Of a stretch of DNA of 32,551 bases, positions 6,912-16,266 are shown piece by piece (the stretch's first letter is position 1; each line of letters starts with the position of its first letter). The position numbers were made by a program, and so were the translations under genes. A model generated the notes under the pieces. That model saw only the letters and a list, made by a program, of their open reading frames with translations, ran no database searches and was not told where the DNA came from. Origin of the DNA: Komagataeibacter europaeus LMG 18890. GTDB lineage: Bacteria; Pseudomonadota; Alphaproteobacteria; Acetobacterales; Acetobacteraceae. The DNA lies in NCBI RefSeq assembly GCF_000285295.1, contig NZ_CADP01000015.1, positions 21,816-54,366 of the forward strand. Reading direction: 5' to 3'.

Positions 6912-8884
6912 CAGCCGTGGCCCAGCGCCGGATCGGTTGCCTGGTAAATGGCCATGTTCTCCTCCACCCGTTCAACGTAGTTGCGTGTCTCCCCGAAGGG
7001 GATGCTTTCGATCCAGTCCAGCATGGCGTCCGGCTGGGGCGTGTCACGCGCGGGGTTGCCCAGTGTCATAAGCCAGGTATCCGTGCGGTTCGGCCCCGCG
7101 TTGTAGGCTGCGGCCACGTACGGCACGGCGCCGCCCATGCGCTGCGCGATATCCGCAAGGAACGCCGCCCCCAGCCGCATGTTCAATTGCGGGTCGGTCA
7201 GGCTGGCCGCGCTGACATTCACGTTCAGCCCGGCCTTGCGCGCGACTTCCCGCGCCGTGGGAACCAGCAGCTGCATCAGGCCCACCGCGTGGGCGGGGCT
7301 GACCACGCCCGCGTCAAAGCCGCTTTCCTGTCGCGCCACCGCCAGTTCCACATCGGCGGGCAGGGTGGATGTCGGCGGGTCATAGGCACGCGGCCAGCCT
7401 TCATGCACCAGCGTCAGCCCGTCCCTGCCCGCCAGGCGGGCCACCATCACGGCGGCATCGGGGATACCCAGCCGGGTGGCCATGCGCGCGGCCAGCACGT
7501 GCTTCATCGGGCCGGTATCCTGCGCATCAAGGGCAAGGATGAAGTCACGGGCATGGTGCCGATCGCCCCACGCCACCAGTATCTCGGCCGCGCGGGCCAG
7601 GTCGCTGGTGTCGAAATGCACGGAATCGGCCACGCCGGGCGTGGGTTCACGTTCGCGCAGCAGGTAGCCGCGGATCTGGCGGCCCGCCTGATCGGGCACG
7701 ATCAGCTGGTTCATGCTGTCGCCCGCCAGCCGTTCAATGGCCATCTGCCCGTAAAACGTGTTGGCCAGCGCCGCCGCCTGCTGCCACTGCGCCTTTGCCG
7801 GTCCATGCCGTCCCTGCGCCCACAGCGCGCGCCCGGCCCAGTACAGCCCGCGACTGCGGGTAATGACGGGCACCGCCTGCGCCAGGGGCGTGAAGTCCGC
7901 CAGCGCGTGGTCGGCGTCATGCAGGTATTCCAGCCGGATCCACCCGGTCAGGAACAGGGCGTCGTAATGCGTGGCCGACCCGGTATCGGCGCTGTCATTG
8001 GCCATGAACAGCGCGTCATCCGTGCGGTGGGCCAGCAGCAGGTCGCGCGCCATGGCGTCGCGTTCGCGCCAGAAAACCGCGGCGACCGCCGGGGTCTGCT
8101 GCTTTTCGGTTTCCACCCCGCGCGCATGCCACAGGGACAGTGCCTCATCCAGCCGCTGCGCATGGTGCAGCCAGCGCAGGCGGTCCAGCACCAGCGCGCC
8201 ATCGGCCTGCTGTTCGGGCGGAAGGGTGGCCAGCGTGTTTTCGGCATCGGGGTCATTGCGGCGGAAGGCCAGGCGCGCGCGCGCGACGGGCTGCTGGCCG
8301 GTGTCCAGCATGGGAACCTGCCGTGTCGCCGCATCGATCCGGCCCGCGCGTTCCTGCCGGTCGAATCGCAGCCAGTGGTCCTGTGGCGTCAGCACGGGGC
8401 CGAAGGCGGACAGCATGGCCTGCGCATCGGGCTGCGTATCCGCGCGGTTGACCCATGCCACCCGCGCCCAGCTGTCCAGTGCTGCGGGGCGGGGCGTTGC
8501 ACGCGCGCAGCGCACCAGCGCATGCACGTCCGTCAACTGCTGGCGGTCGCACAACGCGCCTGCCACCGCGTCATCGGGTTCGGCCGCCAGTTTCTGCTGG
8601 AAACGCGCCAGCAGCAGCGCGCGCTGCGGCCATGACGGGTTTTCGTCCACGAACGTCGCATATTCCTCCGCCGTGCCGCTGCCCGACAGCAGGCGCAGGT
8701 AGACCAGCAGCTTCGCCGCGACGGGATCATCATCGGCATTGCCGGTCGCGGCCTGTCCCGGCGTGGGCCAGTTGCCCTGCGGCGCGGCGGGGGCAGGGGC
8801 CGCATGCAGCGGGGACGCGGCCAGCAGCAGCGCCAGCCCCGCGGCAAGGCCCCGGGCTGCGACGGGACCAGCCCGGCGCGGCAT
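6911..8884 (-). CDS. slt: Soluble lytic murein transglycosylase (Slt70-like)
   Basis: This periplasmic enzyme cleaves the MurNAc-GlcNAc bond of peptidoglycan and forms 1,6-anhydro ends. The 657-residue product has a signal peptide (AARGLAAGLALLLAASPLHA, residues 9-28), then a long alpha-helical superhelix region of about 450 residues typical of Slt70. The C-terminal goose-lysozyme-like SLT domain starts near residue 510. The catalytic Glu520 lies in RQESGFD, followed by GLMQLLVPTA and YVAAAYNAGPNR. I chose ATG 8884 because it directly precedes the signal peptide and overlaps the terC stop (TAATG). A longer reading frame upstream lies inside terC and lacks secretion features. The gene sits between terC and pgpA, each joined by an overlap of one to three bases. 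Confidence 0.93.
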   Translation of the reverse strand: MPRRAGPVAARGLAAGLALLLAASPLHAAPAPAAPQGNWPTPGQAATGNADDDPVAAKLLVYLRLLSGSGTAEEYATFVDENPSWPQRALLLARFQQKLAAEPDDAVAGALCDRQQLTDVHALVRCARATPRPAALDSWARVAWVNRADTQPDAQAMLSAFGPVLTPQDHWLRFDRQERAGRIDAATRQVPMLDTGQQPVARARLAFRRNDPDAENTLATLPPEQQADGALVLDRLRWLHHAQRLDEALSLWHARGVETEKQQTPAVAAVFWRERDAMARDLLLAHRTDDALFMANDSADTGSATHYDALFLTGWIRLEYLHDADHALADFTPLAQAVPVITRSRGLYWAGRALWAQGRHGPAKAQWQQAAALANTFYGQMAIERLAGDSMNQLIVPDQAGRQIRGYLLREREPTPGVADSVHFDTSDLARAAEILVAWGDRHHARDFILALDAQDTGPMKHVLAARMATRLGIPDAAVMVARLAGRDGLTLVHEGWPRAYDPPTSTLPADVELAVARQESGFDAGVVSPAHAVGLMQLLVPTAREVARKAGLNVNVSAASLTDPQLNMRLGAAFLADIAQRMGGAVPYVAAAYNAGPNRTDTWLMTLGNPARDTPQPDAMLDWIESIPFGETRNYVERVEENMAIYQATDPALGHG

Positions 8885-9489
8885 TACGCGGCCCCTCCCA
8901 CATGGGTCCAGATCTCGCCCCCGCCCTTGACGATCAGTTCGATCGCCACCGCCAGCACCACCAGCAGCCCGACCCACGAAATCCAGCGATAACGTTCCAG
9001 CAGGCGCGCGATCAGCGATGCCGCCACCGCCATCAGCACCACCGATATGACCAGCCCCGCCACCAGCACGCCCATGTGCTCGCCCGCGGCGCCAGCCACG
9101 GCCAGAACGTTATCAAGGCTCATGGACAGGTCGGCCACGATGATGCGGATGATGGCGTTGCGCAGGGACGCAGGTGCGGGGGTATCGCCTTCGGCATGGG
9201 CGTCGCCGCGCATTTCGCGGTACATGCGCCAGCACACCCACAGCAGCAGAAGCCCGCCCGCCAGCGTCAGCCCGATGATGGCCAGCAGCCTGACCGCCAC
9301 CAGCGCCAGGCAGATCCGGATCACCGCCGCCCCCAGCACACCGCACAGGATGGCGATTCGGCGCGAGGCGTGCGGCAGGTTGCGCACCGCCATGCCCACC
9401 ACGATGGCGTTGTCCCCCGCCAGCGTCACGTCAATCAGGACAACCTGCGCCAGTGCGTAAAGGGAGGAGGCGGAAAAAATGGCGGACAT
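8884..9489 (-). CDS. TerC/YjbE-family integral membrane protein (putative metal exporter)
   Basis: This 201-residue polytopic membrane protein has the two inverted TerC repeats, each with an acidic motif inside a helix: DVTLAGDNA (residues 20-28) and DLSMSLDNVLAVAG (about 119-132). The repeats are joined by a charged cytoplasmic loop (about 90-107). TerC proteins of this YjbE-like size have been linked to manganese efflux and to metal loading of exported proteins. The exact ion here is not visible. It is the first gene of the minus-strand operon, so its promoter must lie in 9490-9715, shared with the divergent purB. An AGGAA ribosome site lies about 11 bp upstream of ATG 9489. I saw no manganese riboswitch-like structure upstream. 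Confidence 0.88.
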   Translation of the reverse strand: MSAIFSASSLYALAQVVLIDVTLAGDNAIVVGMAVRNLPHASRRIAILCGVLGAAVIRICLALVAVRLLAIIGLTLAGGLLLLWVCWRMYREMRGDAHAEGDTPAPASLRNAIIRIIVADLSMSLDNVLAVAGAAGEHMGVLVAGLVISVVLMAVAASLIARLLERYRWISWVGLLVVLAVAIELIVKGGGEIWTHVGGAA

Positions 9490-9656
9490 GGGCAGATACG
9501 TTCCTGGGACAATGGGCCATGGCGGGGATGGCGCGGGGTTTCACAATCGCTTTATGCCGTTTGCCGCCCGCATCATGCAAACACACCCGTTCCGGCGCGT
9601 GATATATGCCACGTTATGAATCACAGGTGAATATAAGGGAGACGCACGCGGCAGAA

Positions 9657-9686
9657 TTGGCTAGGAAGGCCGCCTGATCCTGTATT
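9657..9686 (+). promoter_or_regulatory. Candidate sigma-70-type promoter for purB
   Basis: TTGGCT (9657-9662) and TGTATT (9681-9686) are separated by 18 bp and lie about 30 bp before the purB start. They are the best -35/-10 pair I can see in the 226-bp divergent region between terC and purB. The matches to consensus are moderate, so this is a suggestion only. Apart from this pair I see no operator or riboswitch in 9490-9715. Confidence 0.3.
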
Positions 9687-9715
9687 GTCCGTTTGCTGCA
9701 AGGAAGCCCGAGAAC

Positions 9716-11068
9716 ATGGTACCGCGCTATACCCGTCCCGTCATGGCCGCCATCTGGTCGCCCGAGAACCGTTACCGCATCTGGTTCGAGATCGAGGCCT
9801 TGGCCTGTGAAGCCATGGCGGAATATGGCGCGATCCCGGCCGAGGCCGCAAAGACCATCCGCACGAAGGGCGACGCCGCCATGGCCGCCTTTTCACAGGC
9901 CGATCTGGACCGCATTGATGAAATCGAGGCCGAAACCCGCCACGACGTGATCGCGTTCCTGACGTGGCTGGCGGAAAAGGTGGGGCCGGACAGCCGCTTC
10001 GTGCATCTGGGCATGACATCGTCCGACGTGCTGGACACCTGCCTGTCGGTGCAGATGGTGCAGGCCACCGACCTGCTGCTGGCCGACCTTGACGCGGTGC
10101 TGGTGGCGCTGAAGCGCCGGGCGTTCGAACACAAATACACCCTGACCATCGGCCGCAGCCACGCAATCCATGCCGAACCGACATCATTCGGCCTGAAGAT
10201 CGCAGGGCATTACGCCGAATTCGCCCGCAACCGTGAACGCCTGCTGCGCGCGCGCGACGAAATCGCCGTCTGCGCCATTTCCGGCGCGGTGGGCACCTAT
10301 GCCCATATCGACCCGCGCGTTGAGGAATACGTGGCCGCGAAGCTGGGCCTGAAGCCCGAAGGCGTGTCCACGCAGGTCATCCCGCGCGACCGGCATGCCG
10401 CGTATTTCTGCGCGCTGGCCGTGATCGCCAGCGGGATCGAGCGCCTGGCCACCGAAGTGCGCCACCTGCAGCGTTCGGAAGTGCGCGAGGCGGAGGAGTT
10501 CTTCCACAAGGGGCAGAAGGGTTCGTCCGCCATGCCGCACAAGCGCAACCCGGTGCTGTCGGAAAACCTGACGGGCCTGGCCCGCCTCGTGCGCTCGCAC
10601 GTCATCCCGGCGCTGGAAAACGTGGCGCTGTGGCATGAACGTGACATCAGCCATTCCTCGGTCGAGCGCAACATCTGCCCCGATGGCACGATCGGGCTGG
10701 ACTTCGCGCTCATGCGGCTTGCGGGGATGATGGAAAAGCTGGTGGTCTATCCTGACCAGATGCAGGCCAATATCGACAGCCTCGGCGGCGTGGTGCATTC
10801 GGGCGAGGTGCTGCTGGCGCTGGCGCGCGCGGGCATCCTGCGCGAGGACGCGTACCGGATCGTCCAGCGCAACGCCATGGAGACATGGACCAGGCTGGGC
10901 CGCAAGGATGCGAAGACCTTCCGCGAAAACCTGGACGCCGACCCCGAGGTCGCGGGCCGGGTGCCGCCCGAAGTGCTGGACGCGGCCATGGACAGCAATG
11001 CCCACCTGCGCCAGATCGACCATACCTACAGCCGCGTGTTTGGTGAGCCGGGCCCCGCGCGGGCCTGA
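9716..11068 (+). CDS. purB: Adenylosuccinate lyase
   Basis: PurB catalyses two fumarate-releasing steps: SAICAR to AICAR in IMP synthesis, and adenylosuccinate to AMP. The 450-residue protein has the fumarase/aspartase superfamily signature SSAMPHKRNP (Ser270 to about Pro279) on the mobile catalytic loop. It also has GRSHAIHAEPTSFG with the catalytic-type His149 and the N-terminal MTSSDVLDT motif. It resembles the shorter, Bacillus/Thermotoga-like PurB type, not the E. coli type. ATG 9716 has an AAGGAAG ribosome site about 10 bp upstream. It opens the purine cluster that continues with purC, purS, purQ and purL, and is divergent from terC. Confidence 0.96.
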   Translation: MVPRYTRPVMAAIWSPENRYRIWFEIEALACEAMAEYGAIPAEAAKTIRTKGDAAMAAFSQADLDRIDEIEAETRHDVIAFLTWLAEKVGPDSRFVHLGMTSSDVLDTCLSVQMVQATDLLLADLDAVLVALKRRAFEHKYTLTIGRSHAIHAEPTSFGLKIAGHYAEFARNRERLLRARDEIAVCAISGAVGTYAHIDPRVEEYVAAKLGLKPEGVSTQVIPRDRHAAYFCALAVIASGIERLATEVRHLQRSEVREAEEFFHKGQKGSSAMPHKRNPVLSENLTGLARLVRSHVIPALENVALWHERDISHSSVERNICPDGTIGLDFALMRLAGMMEKLVVYPDQMQANIDSLGGVVHSGEVLLALARAGILREDAYRIVQRNAMETWTRLGRKDAKTFRENLDADPEVAGRVPPEVLDAAMDSNAHLRQIDHTYSRVFGEPGPARA

Positions 11069-11119
11069 CCACACGGACCACACCGTGGCCTGACGCAAAC
11101 AACAGCAGGATATCAAGGC

Positions 11120-11863
11120 GTGTGCACAGTCGTCATTTCCCACGACCAGGCCCAGGAATGGCCGCTGCTGATGGCGGCCAACCGTGATGAACGCCTTGAC
11201 CGGCCCTGGCTGCCGCCGGGGCGGCACTGGGTGGACCAGCCCGATGTCGTGGGCGGGCAGGACCAGGTCGCGGGCGGGTCGTGGCTGACGCTGAATGACG
11301 CGGGTGTCGTGGCGGGCATCATGAACCGCGTGGGCAGCCTTGGCCCGATGCCGGGCAAGAATTCACGCGGGGCGCTGCCGCTGCTGGCCGGGCGCTTTCC
11401 CACCGCGCGCGACGCCGTGGCGCATATCGCCACGATCGACGCGGGCGCGTGGCGGTCGTTCAACATGATCGTGGCCGATGGGGACAGCGCCTTCTTCATC
11501 CGTGGTCCCGGCTATGGCCGACCACAGGTCGAACCGCTGGCGCCGGGCGTGCACATGGTCGCCACCACCGACCCCGATGACATGGCCATGCCGCGCATCG
11601 CCCGCCACCTGCCGCGTTTCCGCGCGGCCCGGCGCCCGGTGCCGCCGCAGTGGACGGCGTGGACCACGCTGCTGGCCGACCGTTCGCTGCCTGCGGGCAG
11701 CGAACTGAACATCCCGCCGCGTTCGGGCTTTGGCACCTGCAGTTCATCGGCCATCGGGGTGGCGCGCGACGGGCGGCATTCATGGTTTTTCGCCGCCGGC
11801 GCCCCGGACCGCGTGGGCTACCAGCCCGTCAACCTGTCGGCCCCGGGCGCGCGGGCAGGGTAA
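11120..11863 (+). CDS. NRDE/TANGO2-family protein
   Basis: This 247-residue protein belongs to the TANGO2 (DUF833, NRDE) family found in bacteria and eukaryotes. The start is GTG and the sequence opens MCTVVI, placing the conserved Cys at position 2, as expected if Met removal exposes an N-terminal nucleophile. The name-giving Asn21-Arg22-Asp23-Glu24 follows in ANRDERLDRPW. Later motifs include GSWLTLNDAGVVAGIMNR and, near the end, GTCSSSAIGVARDG. Biochemistry is unsettled: Ntn-hydrolase-like chemistry, heme trafficking and lipid or CoA roles have all been suggested for relatives. It lies between purB and purC on the same strand, 51 bp after purB and 95 bp before purC, so it is probably co-transcribed. 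No signal peptide or membrane segment is visible. Confidence 0.9.
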   Translation: MCTVVISHDQAQEWPLLMAANRDERLDRPWLPPGRHWVDQPDVVGGQDQVAGGSWLTLNDAGVVAGIMNRVGSLGPMPGKNSRGALPLLAGRFPTARDAVAHIATIDAGAWRSFNMIVADGDSAFFIRGPGYGRPQVEPLAPGVHMVATTDPDDMAMPRIARHLPRFRAARRPVPPQWTAWTTLLADRSLPAGSELNIPPRSGFGTCSSSAIGVARDGRHSWFFAAGAPDRVGYQPVNLSAPGARAG

Positions 11864-11958
11864 ATATGGTATCTTCCGGGCCGGATCGCTGCTATGCCAT
11901 GCGCATCATCAGGGATCATGCCGACAACGGATCCCGCAGCGTTATGTGAAGGACGAGT

Positions 11959-12720
11959 ATGGGCCGCCGCCAGCTTTACGAAGGAAAAGCCAAGATCCTT
12001 TTCGAGGGGCCCGAACCGGGCACCCTCGTGCAGTATTTCAAGGATGACGCCAGCGCCGGCAACGGCGCGAAAAAGGGCGTCATCACCGGCAAGGGGGTGC
12101 TGAACAACCGTATCAGCGAACACCTCATGCTGCGGCTGCACGATATCGGGATTCCCACCCATTTCATCCGCCGCCTGAACATGCGCGAACAGCTGATCCG
12201 CGAAGTCGAGATCATTCCGCTGGAAGTCGTGGTGCGCAACGTCGCGGCGGGTTCGCTGTCCAAGCGGCTGGGCATTCAGGAAGGCACGCGCCTGCCGCGC
12301 CCGATCATCGAATTCTATTACAAGAATGACGCCCTGAACGACCCGATGGTGAGCGAGGAGCACATCACCGCGTTCGGCTGGGCCTGCCCGCATGACATGG
12401 AAGACATCGTGTCGCTGAGCATGCGCATCAACGACTTCCTGTGCGGCCTGTTCATGGGCATCGGCATCATCCTTGTCGATTTCAAGCTGGAATTCGGCCG
12501 CCTGTTCGAAGGCGACAACATGCGTATCGTGCTGGCGGATGAAATCTCGCCCGATAACTGCCGCCTGTGGGACGCCAAGACCAGCGAGAAGCTGGACAAG
12601 GACCGTTTCCGCAAGGACATGGGCAAGGTTGAGGAAGCATATCAGGAAGTCGCGATGCGCCTGGGTATCCTGCCCGAGGCCACGAATTCCGACATGAAGG
12701 GACCGGAGGTAATGCAATGA
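11959..12720 (+). CDS. purC: Phosphoribosylaminoimidazole-succinocarboxamide synthase (SAICAR synthetase)
   Basis: PurC joins CAIR and aspartate with ATP to make SAICAR, the substrate of PurB encoded upstream. The 253-residue length is normal. Family motifs are the N-terminal [11 protein letters not shown], the ATP/substrate region [32 protein letters not shown] and the metal/substrate motif DFKLEFGR, followed by [17 protein letters not shown] 11959 has an AAGGA ribosome site 6 bp upstream. Its stop overlaps the purS start as ATGA (12717-12720), the first of four consecutive such overlaps. Confidence 0.97.
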   Translation: MGRRQLYEGKAKILFEGPEPGTLVQYFKDDASAGNGAKKGVITGKGVLNNRISEHLMLRLHDIGIPTHFIRRLNMREQLIREVEIIPLEVVVRNVAAGSLSKRLGIQEGTRLPRPIIEFYYKNDALNDPMVSEEHITAFGWACPHDMEDIVSLSMRINDFLCGLFMGIGIILVDFKLEFGRLFEGDNMRIVLADEISPDNCRLWDAKTSEKLDKDRFRKDMGKVEEAYQEVAMRLGILPEATNSDMKGPEVMQ

Positions 12721-12959
12721 AGGTGCGCGTGACCGTCATGCTGAAGGAAGGCGTGCTCGACCCGCAGGGCAAGGCGGTGGAACACGCCCTGCACGTGCTG
12801 GATTTCAAGAATGTGGGCGAAGTCCGCATCGGGCGCGTGATCGAACTGGATATTGACGAAACCGATCGCGAACGCGCCCGCGCGCAGGCCGACGCCATGG
12901 CGCGCGCGCTGCTGGCCAACCTTGTGATCGAGGATTTCACGACGGAGGTCGCTGGATGA
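12717..12959 (+). CDS. purS: Phosphoribosylformylglycinamidine synthase subunit PurS
   Basis: PurS is the small bridging subunit of the three-part FGAM synthase and holds PurQ and PurL together for ammonia transfer. The 80-residue product carries the family features: [25 protein letters not shown] at the N-terminus (split here as [19 protein letters not shown] and AVEHAL), [14 protein letters not shown] in the middle, and an amphipathic C-terminus. It overlaps purC by 4 bp and the next gene by 4 bp (ATGA at 12956-12959). In most genomes purQ follows purS directly; here a secreted protein gene intervenes. Confidence 0.95.
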   Translation: MKVRVTVMLKEGVLDPQGKAVEHALHVLDFKNVGEVRIGRVIELDIDETDRERARAQADAMARALLANLVIEDFTTEVAG

Positions 12960-13339
12960 AGATCGCCAGCCTTCTTGCCCTTGGCTGCGTCATGGCCGTT
13001 GGCCTGCCCGCTTCCCATGCGTCCGCCCAGCGCCTGTCGCGCCTGACGGGCGAGCAGCTTGGATCGCTGTGCACCAAGCCCGCCGGTACCGGCATCTGTG
13101 ACGCCTATATTTCCGGCGTTGCCGATTCCGGGGCCCTTGACCACCTGTTCGAGCGTAATGCCGAAAAGGACGCCAAGGACGTTTCGGCCTTCTGCATAAC
13201 CCCCGCAACCCCCACGGCGGACATGCGCACCAAGGTCGTAAGCTGGATGAAGGACCACCGTGACACGCTGTCCCGCCCGGCGGGGGAGGCCGTGTTTACC
13301 GCGCTTCATGAATCCTATCCCTGCGGCGGCGGCAAATGA
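12956..13339 (+). CDS. Secreted Rap1a/Tai-like four-cysteine protein inside the pur operon
   Basis: The 127-residue product has a signal peptide (residues 1 to about 24, hydrophobic core [12 protein letters not shown], cleavage near ASA). The mature domain holds four Cys: Cys39, Cys48, Cys80 and Cys123. The layout is LxxLC, then [10 protein letters not shown], then FC, then [12 protein letters not shown] and a C-terminal ESYPC. This matches the pattern of the Rap1a/Tai4 immunity fold, known as periplasmic antagonists of type VI amidase toxins. The domain is also common as stand-alone secreted proteins of unknown role. No toxin or secretion gene is nearby. The gene overlaps purS upstream and purQ downstream by 4 bp (ATGA), so its translation is tied to purine synthesis. 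The family call is by pattern only; a role in purine metabolism would be odd because the protein is exported. Confidence 0.75.
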   Translation: MKIASLLALGCVMAVGLPASHASAQRLSRLTGEQLGSLCTKPAGTGICDAYISGVADSGALDHLFERNAEKDAKDVSAFCITPATPTADMRTKVVSWMKDHRDTLSRPAGEAVFTALHESYPCGGGK

Positions 13340-14040
13340 AGGCGGCGATTGTAGTTTTCCCCGGCACCAACCGCGAACGTGACATGGCCATCGCCCTGCG
13401 CGGCGTGACCGGCCAGGCGCCGGCCATGGTGTGGCACCGGGAGGCGGCGCTGCCCGCGGGCACTGACCTTGTGGTGCTGCCCGGTGGCTTCAGCTATGGC
13501 GATTACCTGCGCTGTGGCGCGATGGCGGCGCATGCCCCGATCATGGTGGCAATCCGTGAATTCGCGGCCAGGGGCGGGCATATCCTGGGCGTGTGCAACG
13601 GGTTCCAGATCCTGACCGAAGCGCAGTTGCTGCCCGGCGCGCTGCTGCGCAACGCGGCGCTGCGCTTCCTGTCGCAGGACTGTTTCCTGCGCGTCGAGCG
13701 CAACGACACGCCGTTCACCCGCCACTGGGCGAAGGGCGATGTGTTCCGCACCCCCATGGCGCATGGTGATGGCAATTACATCGCCAGCGCCGACACCATC
13801 CGCATGCTGGAGGACACGGACCGCGTGGCCTTCCGTTACGTGGCCGGAGATGGCCGCGTGGATGAAGGCGACCCGCAGCTGAACCCCAATGGTTCCATGA
13901 ACGCCATTGCCGGCGTGTTCAGTGAAAACCTGCGGATCTGCGGCATGATGCCCCACCCGGAGGATCTGGTTGATCCGCTGATGGGGGGCGAGGACGGAAA
14001 ACCCCTGTTTACGGGACTTGTGGAGGCACTGGTCGGATGA
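13336..14040 (+). CDS. purQ: Phosphoribosylformylglycinamidine synthase subunit PurQ (glutaminase)
   Basis: PurQ is the class I glutamine amidotransferase subunit that supplies ammonia to PurL. The 234 residues contain the nucleophile Cys87 in [12 protein letters not shown], the oxyanion segment [14 protein letters not shown] (about 48-61), and the catalytic His207 and Glu209 in MMPHPED. Length is normal for the stand-alone subunit. Both gene junctions are ATGA overlaps (13336-13339 with the Rap1a-like gene, 14037-14040 with purL), consistent with equimolar synthesis of complex subunits. Confidence 0.97.
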   Translation: MKAAIVVFPGTNRERDMAIALRGVTGQAPAMVWHREAALPAGTDLVVLPGGFSYGDYLRCGAMAAHAPIMVAIREFAARGGHILGVCNGFQILTEAQLLPGALLRNAALRFLSQDCFLRVERNDTPFTRHWAKGDVFRTPMAHGDGNYIASADTIRMLEDTDRVAFRYVAGDGRVDEGDPQLNPNGSMNAIAGVFSENLRICGMMPHPEDLVDPLMGGEDGKPLFTGLVEALVG

Positions 14041-16247
14041 GTGCAAAGTCACCGCGCCCCGTTGATGCGGCACTGGCGCGCGAATTCGGCCTGACGGCGG
14101 AAGAATACGGCAATGTCCTGTCGATCATGGGCCGCACGCCCACGTTCACGGAACTGGGCATTTTCTCGGTCATGTGGTCCGAACACTGCTCGTACAAATC
14201 GTCGCGCGCGTTCCTGAAAACCCTGCCGACGACGGCCCCGTGGGTCATCCACGGCCCCGGTGAAAACGCGGGCGTGGTCGATATCTGCCACGGGCTGGCG
14301 GCCATCTTCAAGATGGAAAGCCATAACCACCCCTCCTTCATCGAACCCTACCAGGGGGCCGCGACGGGTGTGGGCGGCATCCTGCGCGATGTGTTCACCA
14401 TGGGTGCGCGTCCCGTCGCCAACCTCAACGCCCTGCGTTTTGGCGACCCCGACAACCCGCAGACCCGCCGCATCGTGGATGGCGTGGTGCGCGGCGTGGG
14501 CGGCTACGGCAACTGCGTGGGCGTGCCCACCGTGGGGGGCGAGATCAACTTCCACCCCGCATATGATGGCAACCCGCTGGTCAACGCCATGACGGTGGGT
14601 GTCGCGCGGCAGGACCGCATCTTCCTGTCGGCCGCCGCCGGTGTGGGCAACCCGGTGATCTATGTCGGGTCCAAGACCGGGCGTGACGGCATTCACGGGG
14701 CCACCATGTCGTCGTCCGAGTTTGACGAGGACGCGCTGGCCAAGCGCCCGACCGTGCAGGTGGGCGACCCGTTTGTCGAAAAGCTGCTGATCGAGGCCTG
14801 TCTGGAACTGATGGCGACCGACGCCATCGTGGCCATTCAGGACATGGGGGCTGCCGGCCTGACCTCGTCCGCTGTTGAAATGGCGGGCAAGGGCGGGGTC
14901 GGCATCGACCTTGACCTTGATAACGTGCCGCAGCGCGAACGCGGCATGACGGCCTATGAAATGATGCTGTCCGAAAGCCAGGAACGCATGCTGATCGTGC
15001 TGCGTCCCGACCGCACGGAACAGGCCCGCGCCATTTTTGACAAATGGGAACTGGATTTCGCCGTCATCGGCCACCTGACCGATACCGGCAACATCGTGAT
15101 CCGCCACAAGGGCGAGGTCGAGGCCGACATTCCGCTGGCCCCGCTGGCGGATCAGGCCCCGGTCTATCACCGCCCGACCGCGCCTGCGCTGAAGCCGCAG
15201 CCGATGGAGCGGATCATCGATCCCGTGGGCGTGGAACAGGCGCTGATCCGGCTGATCGGCTGTCCCGACCTTGCATCGCGCGCGTGGGTCTACAACCAGT
15301 ACGACAGCACGGTGGGCGGCCAGACGGTGCGCCGTCCCGGCGCGGCCGACGCCGCGATCATCAAGGTCGAGGACACGCAGATCGGGCTGGCCCTGACCAC
15401 CGACTGCACGCCGCGCTACTGCCGCGCCAATGCGAAGCTGGGTGGCGCGCAGGCCGTGGCCGAGGCATGGCGCAACATTACCGCGACCGGCGCGCGCCCG
15501 CTGGCGGTGACCGACAACCTCAACTTCGGCTCGCCTGAAAAGCCGGAGGTGATGGGCCAGTTCGTCGATGCCATCGCGGGCATGGGGGAAGCCTGCCGCG
15601 CGCTGGACTTCCCGGTCGTCAGTGGCAATGTCTCGCTGTACAACGAAACCCGCGCGCCCGATGGCACGTCACAGTCCATCCTGCCGACCCCCGCCATTGG
15701 CGGGCTGGGCGTGCTGGAGGACGTGCGCACGGCGGTCGGGCTGGAAATGCCCGATGGCTGTGATGTCATGCTGCTGGGTGAGACGAAGGGCCAGCTTGGC
15801 CAGTCGATCTGGCTGCGTGAGATCCTTGGCGCGCAGGACGGGGAACCGCCGGAACTGGACCTGGCCGCCGAACGGCGCAATGGCGATTTCGTGCGTGGCC
15901 TGATTCAGGACCGCACCATCATCGCCTGTCACGACGTGGCCGATGGCGGCGTGCTGGTGGCGGTGACCGAGATGGTCATGGCGGGGCAGGCGGGCTGCGT
16001 CCTGGATGCGCCGCAGTCGGGCATGCGGCCCGAAGCCTTCTGGTTTGGCGAGGACCAGTCGCGTTACGTCGTCGCCGTGCGCGACGGGCAGGCGCTGGCC
16101 ACCCTTGCGGCAAAGGCGGGTGTGCCATGCCGCAGGCTGGGCCGTTCGGGGGGCGAGGGTTTGACATTGCCCAGCGGGTCCACAATATCCAAGGCACGTC
16201 TGCTCGCGGTACATTCCGAATTCTTTCCGCGACTGATGGACCGATAG
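14037..16247 (+). CDS. purL: Phosphoribosylformylglycinamidine synthase subunit PurL
   Basis: This is the small (736-residue) PurL type, which lacks a fused glutaminase domain and requires PurS and PurQ, both encoded just upstream. It converts FGAR to FGAM with ATP. Visible motifs are [12 protein letters not shown] (about 46-57), the ATP/metal-binding [23 protein letters not shown] (given in parts: [22 protein letters not shown]), [12 protein letters not shown], and [13 protein letters not shown]. The second AIR-synthase-like half carries [24 protein letters not shown] and [15 protein letters not shown]. Length and motif order are normal. It ends the run of ATGA-linked genes; bolA follows 19 bp later. 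Confidence 0.97.
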   Translation: MSAKSPRPVDAALAREFGLTAEEYGNVLSIMGRTPTFTELGIFSVMWSEHCSYKSSRAFLKTLPTTAPWVIHGPGENAGVVDICHGLAAIFKMESHNHPSFIEPYQGAATGVGGILRDVFTMGARPVANLNALRFGDPDNPQTRRIVDGVVRGVGGYGNCVGVPTVGGEINFHPAYDGNPLVNAMTVGVARQDRIFLSAAAGVGNPVIYVGSKTGRDGIHGATMSSSEFDEDALAKRPTVQVGDPFVEKLLIEACLELMATDAIVAIQDMGAAGLTSSAVEMAGKGGVGIDLDLDNVPQRERGMTAYEMMLSESQERMLIVLRPDRTEQARAIFDKWELDFAVIGHLTDTGNIVIRHKGEVEADIPLAPLADQAPVYHRPTAPALKPQPMERIIDPVGVEQALIRLIGCPDLASRAWVYNQYDSTVGGQTVRRPGAADAAIIKVEDTQIGLALTTDCTPRYCRANAKLGGAQAVAEAWRNITATGARPLAVTDNLNFGSPEKPEVMGQFVDAIAGMGEACRALDFPVVSGNVSLYNETRAPDGTSQSILPTPAIGGLGVLEDVRTAVGLEMPDGCDVMLLGETKGQLGQSIWLREILGAQDGEPPELDLAAERRNGDFVRGLIQDRTIIACHDVADGGVLVAVTEMVMAGQAGCVLDAPQSGMRPEAFWFGEDQSRYVVAVRDGQALATLAAKAGVPCRRLGRSGGEGLTLPSGSTISKARLLAVHSEFFPRLMDR

Positions 16248-16266
16248 GGCAGGAGTTTTAAGCCAG

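Noticed and set aside
6881-8635. A 584-codon plus-strand frame opposite slt
   Set aside because: It mirrors the conserved transglycosylase and pgpA coding strand, has low-complexity composition and no ribosome site or family motif.
9490-9715. A manganese (yybP-ykoY) riboswitch before terC or a purine riboswitch before purB
   Set aside because: I could not find the conserved cores or a convincing leader fold on either strand in this 226-bp gap.
12956-13339. A type VI secretion effector/immunity locus
   Set aside because: No effector, VgrG, Hcp or other secretion gene is in the window; the genes on both sides are purine biosynthesis.
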